NCBI GenBank assembly: GCA_002422125.1
Contig: DITF01000095.1
Location: forward strand, 1-10,498
DNA length: 10,498 nt
Source of the DNA: a bacterium UBP17_UBA6191
GTDB taxonomy: Bacteria > Muiribacteriota > UBA6191
Direction of reading: 5' to 3'
The position numbers were made by a program, and so were the translations under genes. Positions within the stretch are counted from its first letter, which is position 1; every line of letters begins with the position of its first letter. This document shows, piece by piece, positions 8,001-10,498 of this stretch. The notes under the pieces were generated by a model. It ran no database searches. It worked only from the letters and a program-made list of their open reading frames with translations, and was not told the origin of the DNA.

Positions 8001-9393
8001 CACAGGTTCTGCCCTTGGAATCCAGATATCCGGCCAGTTTGGCAATGCCTACCGGGGGGTTAAGATATCCCCAAGGAGGGCATGTCACCAGACTGATGTC
8101 TTTGCGCGAAGATTTAAACTCGTCATAGTGTTTTTGCATGTCAAAGAGTTCATATTGCTCGGAAATTCCCTTTTTATGAAATAAACCCATGCCCTTGAGC
8201 CTGTGTTCCACAAAGGCCTGTTTCATAATTCGAGATGGCAGATCGTTTAAGTGATCTCTTTCCTGCCTCACCCAGCCCAAATAGTCCCCCGGGTTGATCT
8301 GGATTGCAAATTCCTCATGCCGTCGCGAATAAAAGCTGTTGGCTTCAATAGCGATTCCCCGGATGTCCAAGACCTCATGAACCATAGGTCGGATGGACTC
8401 CAAAAAGGCCAGAGTTCTGTGGTAATCCACCCAGTTCTCATAAGGAAGTCCGACCATAACCTTAAGACGGATCACAACCCCAGAACTAAATAGTTGTTTG
8501 ATTGTGTTGCGAATCAGTTTTACGGTTTGATCGATGTTATTGCGTTTCAAAACCCTGTCTGAACCACTAAACAACACAAAATGGGCTTCTTTTAAGCCGC
8601 TTTCCTTTAACAAATTTACCAGAGTCTCTGAGAAGTCACGAAAGAAAAATCCAGCCTTCCATTCTAGTCCTGAGTTGCTTTCTATCAATTTTTCAGCAAA
8701 AAGCCTCAGCGACTCATGATCCTGATTAAAATCCTGATCCAGAAATGATACCTTACGGATTCCCTGTTCTTTATGCAGGGACAGAGCCACTGTAGCCAGT
8801 TCCTCGGTGCTCATCTGCCGGCGAAATCCTTCACGGGAGACAATACTGCAATGGTGACATCTTTGCGAGCAGCCAAGAGCATTAAGAATAGGGTAATAGC
8901 CAGAACTATCTAGGTGATCTGTCACGGGAGCCTTGATGTGTTCGGCTGGCAAGTGTTGGGTTTGCGGTTTCCTTGGGCTGACATTCAAAGCCTGTCGCTT
9001 TTGATTAATCACAACTCCGGGTACATCGGCCAGATCGATTAGTCTGGCGCAGGAAAGCATACTTTGCAGAGTTGGCTCAAACTCATTGAGGGCAATAAAT
9101 CCATCACATACGCTGGTGGGAATTTTGGCTTGAATTCGCCGATCCAAGCTAGATTCGGTGGCAAAAAACAGAGGAGTTTCCCCAATAACTTCCTTAATGG
9201 CTTGCCCGGCCTCCAATTGTTCGCTTAAAGAATTCCCTAGCCCAAAAAGCACATAAAAATCGGCAACTTCCAAGTCACAGACCAGAGGAACCGTAATTTT
9301 TTTCACTTCCATGTTATGGATTTTGGTGAAATTCTGGATTCTGAGTCGGGGGGAAGGAGCGGGAGTACCGAGGAGTAAGACTATGGCTTTCAT
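5071..9393 (-). CDS. Giant triple radical-SAM protein with B12-binding and SPASM-like regions
   Basis: A 1440-aa single frame. Residues 1-165 form a Rossmann-like, degenerate B12-type domain ending 'DLADVPGVVIN'. Radical-SAM unit 1 (165-405) has C175/C179/C182 (CSQRCHHC), 'VSFLDQDF' and 'FSGSDRVLK', where the usual ESG Glu is Phe. A clearer B12-binding domain follows (430-632: 'PPVGIAKLAGYL', 'ADLIGFSAVD', 'IILGGQVCG', 'VVGEGEDTL'), without DxHxxG. Unit 2 (645-890) has C657/C661/C664 (CIGTCSFC), 'GVESGSDKVLKAMDK' and 'CMVGYPTEEEED'. After a charged helical linker, unit 3 (966-1180) has C978/C982/C985 (CNFNCVGC), 'AGPGEPFTHP' and 'SLWAGSEEAFLRTHPN'. Cys residues 1240-1277 and 1337-1406 (C-X12-G-X4-C at 1337-1355) form SPASM-like sites for extra Fe-S clusters. 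Each unit should cleave SAM to a 5'-deoxyadenosyl radical. Substrate unknown. The 59-aa gene is coupled downstream. Confidence 0.88.
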   Translation of the reverse strand: MKAIVLLLGTPAPSPRLRIQNFTKIHNMEVKKITVPLVCDLEVADFYVLFGLGNSLSEQLEAGQAIKEVIGETPLFFATESSLDRRIQAKIPTSVCDGFIALNEFEPTLQSMLSCARLIDLADVPGVVINQKRQALNVSPRKPQTQHLPAEHIKAPVTDHLDSSGYYPILNALGCSQRCHHCSIVSREGFRRQMSTEELATVALSLHKEQGIRKVSFLDQDFNQDHESLRLFAEKLIESNSGLEWKAGFFFRDFSETLVNLLKESGLKEAHFVLFSGSDRVLKRNNIDQTVKLIRNTIKQLFSSGVVIRLKVMVGLPYENWVDYHRTLAFLESIRPMVHEVLDIRGIAIEANSFYSRRHEEFAIQINPGDYLGWVRQERDHLNDLPSRIMKQAFVEHRLKGMGLFHKKGISEQYELFDMQKHYDEFKSSRKDISLVTCPPWGYLNPPVGIAKLAGYLDSKGRTCAVFDFNVELFLKYEDFQRLWHVENKSYWSNDLTFDVIRSIYDQDIDEAIDQILDVNADLIGFSAVDPKERMTIEFMRRLRENHSELTIILGGQVCGTKEYRHIFFDKLGADGVDCYVVGEGEDTLMDILVALDNKLPLKDIPGTCHVDANGEWSFAPSRPKVDLWNLPITTYQEFDLSKYSCQELLLEWSRGCIGTCSFCKAKVLDGKFRSYSPEHVVESLRYYVDNYGIRKYTICDLAVNGNWKLLEKTCDAIIESGIKVELRAQGIPRRQMKLPLLQKMQAAGFVEMQWGVESGSDKVLKAMDKDWMFTIAEAQEVIRNSHIAKIKTCMFCMVGYPTEEEEDHRMTYDFIDRNAEYLDMVKSVNSLHIITDTPIHHKALELGLELPEQDYHYLWSLPGNTHEIRQKRVKELLDLIKIKNLECVETNYLEGRQYEMVKDYKEEYVPMEEKIARLRKDINQLIDYRMNKAEEWEADDNPREEFLANHRDLLGVVHGKSAFIGPKIVEIDLSNNCNFNCVGCWCHCDHLEELKTPAQKRKNFLPLETIQGLIKDLAELGTKTIQLAGPGEPFTHPQIMDIIRYIKGNGLELHIITNFSYIDFPIAQELMDLKVDSLTCSLWAGSEEAFLRTHPNQTAKAFHDIKTILTFFGNNKKYNRYPRIKIYNVINHLNANDIENMVKFGCEVRADTMEFTVVDTVPGKTEFLSLTLDDVKLIEEQFARVSASATYPDPPGHKHLAGLSKEQMEEHYEIHAKFFTDMGDYQGFEYEPTNKVMTCKAGVANEKMVHDPEWLCANVFYFPAQGCMSCSQFNECQIDKQDFSIKTRFFAVLGFGSFIRRAKASALERSRKEGRGREVARLNLLPTTPFVDTLPCTIGWSYSRITTSGDVIPCCKGYNKPLGNLYENHFKHIWNDHKMREFRFRAKNISKGDPYFEPIGCYKACDNVGNNMDIHKRLKKLKPRELSWLQEEAKRVDQT
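6439..6462 (-). other. Third radical-SAM CX3CX2C motif
   Basis: These bases encode C978-N-F-N-C982-V-G-C985, preceded by 'EIDLSNN' and followed by two more cysteines in 'CWCHC' (987 and 989). This context is typical of radical-SAM/SPASM proteins. Confidence 0.92.
7402..7425 (-). other. Second radical-SAM CX3CX2C motif
   Basis: These bases encode C657-I-G-T-C661-S-F-C664, preceded by 'LEWSRG', the standard context in B12-dependent radical-SAM proteins. This unit follows the best-conserved B12-binding domain. Confidence 0.92.
8848..8871 (-). other. First radical-SAM CX3CX2C motif
   Basis: These bases encode C175-S-Q-R-C179-H-H-C182 of the 1440-aa protein, the ligands for the SAM-binding 4Fe-4S cluster of the first radical-SAM unit. 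All three cysteines are present although the rest of this unit is the most diverged of the three. Confidence 0.85.
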
Positions 9394-9422
9394 AAAAAAA
9401 TTATATCAGTAAGAACTCCCAA
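9390..9422 (-). CDS. Possible 10-codon leader ORF upstream of the radical-SAM gene
   Basis: On the minus strand AAGGAG (9434-9429) is followed after six bases by TTG (9422-9420), ten sense codons (MGVLTDIIFL) and TGA (9392-9390). That TGA overlaps the ATG of the 1440-aa gene (ATGA, 9393-9390). The large gene itself has no Shine-Dalgarno, so the leader ORF could deliver ribosomes by coupling. A run of seven T precedes the overlap; one extra T would fuse the leader in frame to the large protein. The alternative explanation is a leaderless mRNA from the TATAAT at 9405-9400. Confidence 0.4.
   Translation of the reverse strand: MGVLTDIIFL
9400..9408 (-). promoter_or_regulatory. Candidate extended -10 promoter of the radical-SAM gene
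   Basis: The minus strand reads TGATATAAT (9408-9400): a perfect TATAAT with the TGn extension. It ends six bases before the ATG at 9393, the same spacing as at the sensor gene, and would give a leaderless mRNA. There is no good -35 (TGCTAA at the 17-bp position). A second TATAAT at 9469-9464, also with a weak -35, could instead give a leader of about 60 nt that includes the leader ORF. Confidence 0.4.
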
Positions 9423-9728
9423 TTAGCACTCCTTAATGTATGGTATAAGTGTTACCCCCCCAAATTATAATCGCCCCCACCATCGAAAAACAGAACAAGA
9501 TTTTACGAACTCAATTCGGCGATCCGGCCATTTTTACTGGTCCAAGACAAACTCCGTCAGGCTTTGGCAGATAACATAATCTCTCGACATTGTGGTCAAC
9601 TGCCCTGCCCCCGCATTTTGGTGGAAAATCGTGACCGAAGACCAAAAAACAAGCTAAGAAGCCCACACATCAATTGGCCAATCACTAAAAAGGACAAGAT
9701 TATAAAAAAATAGCTGGATGGAAAGAAG
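9409..9728. other. Intergenic gap without a convincing gene
   Basis: The gap between the radical-SAM gene and the Rpn gene holds the promoter and leader elements of the former in its first 60 bp. Beyond that I see a seven-C run (9455-9461), a five-C run shortly after it, a perfect 10-bp palindrome ATTGGCCAAT (9673-9682) and no supported gene. A plus-strand frame of 80 codons (9471-9713) is open but has no ATG, GTG or Shine-Dalgarno. No transposon ends or tRNA were recognised. It may be decayed coding sequence. Confidence 0.5.
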
Positions 9729-10007
9729 TTAGGATTTTTGGCGATTTAGTACTTGGGCCAATTCTTCAACATGGCTCTTTTCAAGCCCAGTGATCTTAAT
9801 AATTTCATCTGTAGATATCTCCATGGAAAGCATCTGAAAAGCTACCGCTTCCAGAGCTTTTTTCCGTCCCTGGTCTTCCCCAAGCCGGATTCCTCTTTTC
9901 TCGCCGCGTCTTTCACCGCGTTTTTCTCCAAGCTGAAAACCTTCCTGTCTTCCTTGTTTTAGGGCAGCTTCGACATTATCTGCCACAATAGAGAGCTGAT
10001 CACGCAT
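9729..10007 (-). CDS. Possible internally translated Rpn C-terminal fragment (RpnS-like)
   Basis: Inside the Rpn gene, TAAGGA (10020-10015) lies seven bases before an ATG at 10007 (four before the ATG at 10010), in frame with the nuclease. The product would be about 92 aa: a short helix, the tetrad repeat and the C-terminal helices, without the catalytic core. This corresponds to RpnS, the antitoxin translated from within rpn genes in E. coli. The start site is predicted from Shine-Dalgarno spacing only. Confidence 0.45.
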   Translation of the reverse strand: MRDQLSIVADNVEAALKQGRQEGFQLGEKRGERRGEKRGIRLGEDQGRKKALEAVAFQMLSMEISTDEIIKITGLEKSHVEELAQVLNRQKS

Positions 10008-10498
10008 CATCATTTCCTTACTTAAAGCTCTTTGGCGTAAATCCTCATCTGTAACCAGTGCTTTTTTGGCTTCATCAATGGCCATAACCAGCTCCTTTTC
10101 TTCTAATAACATGGCAGGGACAGTTTCAGAGTTTAAAATGTCCCGACCATGTTTAAAGGCATAAACCCATTTATTCATGCGATCTTTGATCTGATCCTCA
10201 ACTAAGGCCGGCAGTTGAATAAAATGAAGCCCTATCAAGTTGGAACGGGATTCTTTGGTGTAGCGACAACTCAAGCCCCAGTGAGCATGTAGCCTTTGTT
10301 CTTCCTCAGAAACAAAAAAATCTGTGATCACCAAAGAGATTGTGGGCTTAAGCTTTGAAAATGTATCTGCCGGACCTAACTGCCTGGTGTAAAGCTTGCC
10401 CCAGTAGTAGAGAATGCGGGCAATAAAACCGGGATGGTTGATAAGCTGCACTTCCACATGTACTTGTTTACCATGACCATCCAAAGCAATAATATCTA
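9729..10498 (-). CDS. Rpn-family PD-(D/E)XK nuclease, 5' end outside the window
   Basis: The gene runs off the right edge. The frame stays open from a TTG at 10484 to the edge, reading DIIALDGHGKQVHVEVQL, which matches the catalytic core of the Rpn/PD-(D/E)XK transposase-like family (D then ExQ). 'GFIARILYYWGKLYTRQL' and 'KPTISLVITDFFV' follow as usual. The visible 250-odd residues suggest that about 40-50 are missing. The C-terminal part (from about residue 160 of the TTG frame) has an unbroken tetrad repeat of G-x-x-x (GEKR, GERR, GEKR, GIRL, GEDQ, GRKK) and a final 'ISTDEIIKITGLEKSHVEELAQ' (quoted from its core: TDEIIKITGLEKSHVEEL). Rpn proteins are DNA nucleases; in E. coli they act as anti-phage toxins inhibited by an internally translated C-terminal fragment. 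Its promoter is outside the window. Confidence 0.88.
   Translation of the reverse strand, partial: DIIALDGHGKQVHVEVQLINHPGFIARILYYWGKLYTRQLGPADTFSKLKPTISLVITDFFVSEEEQRLHAHWGLSCRYTKESRSNLIGLHFIQLPALVEDQIKDRMNKWVYAFKHGRDILNSETVPAMLLEEKELVMAIDEAKKALVTDEDLRQRALSKEMMMRDQLSIVADNVEAALKQGRQEGFQLGEKRGERRGEKRGIRLGEDQGRKKALEAVAFQMLSMEISTDEIIKITGLEKSHVEELAQVLNRQKS
9858..9953 (-). repeat. 12-bp-periodic repeat coding for Gly tetrads in Rpn
   Basis: Eight consecutive four-residue units, each starting with Gly (GRQE, GFQL, GEKR, GERR, GEKR, GIRL, GEDQ, GRKK), are encoded over 96 bp. The GEKR/GERR/GEKR units are nearly identical at the DNA level. In Rpn proteins such tetrads form a dimerisation helix and their number varies between strains. 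Confidence 0.75.

Noticed and set aside
9455..9461. Seven-C homopolymer upstream of the radical-SAM gene as a phase-variation tract
   Set aside because: Seven bases is short for slippage and the run is outside any supported coding frame; it does not adjust an obvious promoter spacer.
9471..9713. 80-codon open frame on the plus strand in the right-hand intergenic gap, possibly a transposase remnant
   Set aside because: No standard start codon or ribosome site near its beginning, and no motif I can assign; other frames across the same bases are interrupted by stops. Kept only as a note on the gap.
1..10498. CRISPR arrays, tRNA or rRNA genes, insertion-sequence ends
   Set aside because: Looked for regularly spaced direct repeats, cloverleaf-like segments and terminal inverted repeats with a transposase; none found.

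Overview
The window looks like a chromosomal segment of a Gram-negative bacterium that makes polyhydroxyalkanoate (PHA) storage granules. It carries the PHA regulator phaR next to the tail of a PHB-depolymerase-like esterase, a two-helix Cache/HAMP sensor, a glycosyltransferase, a very large radical-SAM protein and an Rpn-family nuclease. Base composition is moderate. The combination would fit the Proteobacteria in the broad sense, including the former Deltaproteobacteria, but the assignment is a weak inference.

Left part (1-3432): the 3' end of an esterase gene (+) converges on a two-gene minus-strand operon. That operon encodes a 797-aa sensor followed by phaR, joined by a 4-bp ATGA overlap. 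The sensor has the layout of a histidine kinase, but its ATP-binding boxes are eroded, so it may be a pseudokinase feeding the PHA regulator. Upstream on the same strand is an isolated 53-aa gene with its own promoter candidate and a strong intrinsic terminator.

Middle (3433-9393): a glycosyltransferase-like gene (+) starts behind an 8-bp-arm inverted repeat. It runs convergently into a minus-strand pair: a 1440-aa protein with three radical-SAM cysteine motifs plus B12-binding and SPASM-like regions, and a 59-aa protein coupled to it by another ATGA overlap. The last codons of the glycosyltransferase and of the 59-aa gene overlap by 16 bp inside a small hairpin. Radical-SAM/B12 and SPASM enzymes beside a glycosyltransferase suggest modification of a glycan or a peptide; the substrate cannot be read from the sequence. 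The start of the 1440-aa gene is unusual: it has no Shine-Dalgarno of its own, a TATAAT six bases upstream, and a 10-codon leader ORF with a good Shine-Dalgarno that ends in an ATGA overlap.

Right part (9394-10498): a 335-bp gap without a convincing gene, then an Rpn-family nuclease (-) running off the window edge. It has a tetrapeptide repeat and a plausible internal start, matching the gene-within-gene toxin-antitoxin anti-phage design known for Rpn proteins.

The strongest candidates for something undescribed are the triple radical-SAM protein with its coupled 59-aa partner and the pseudokinase-PhaR pair.
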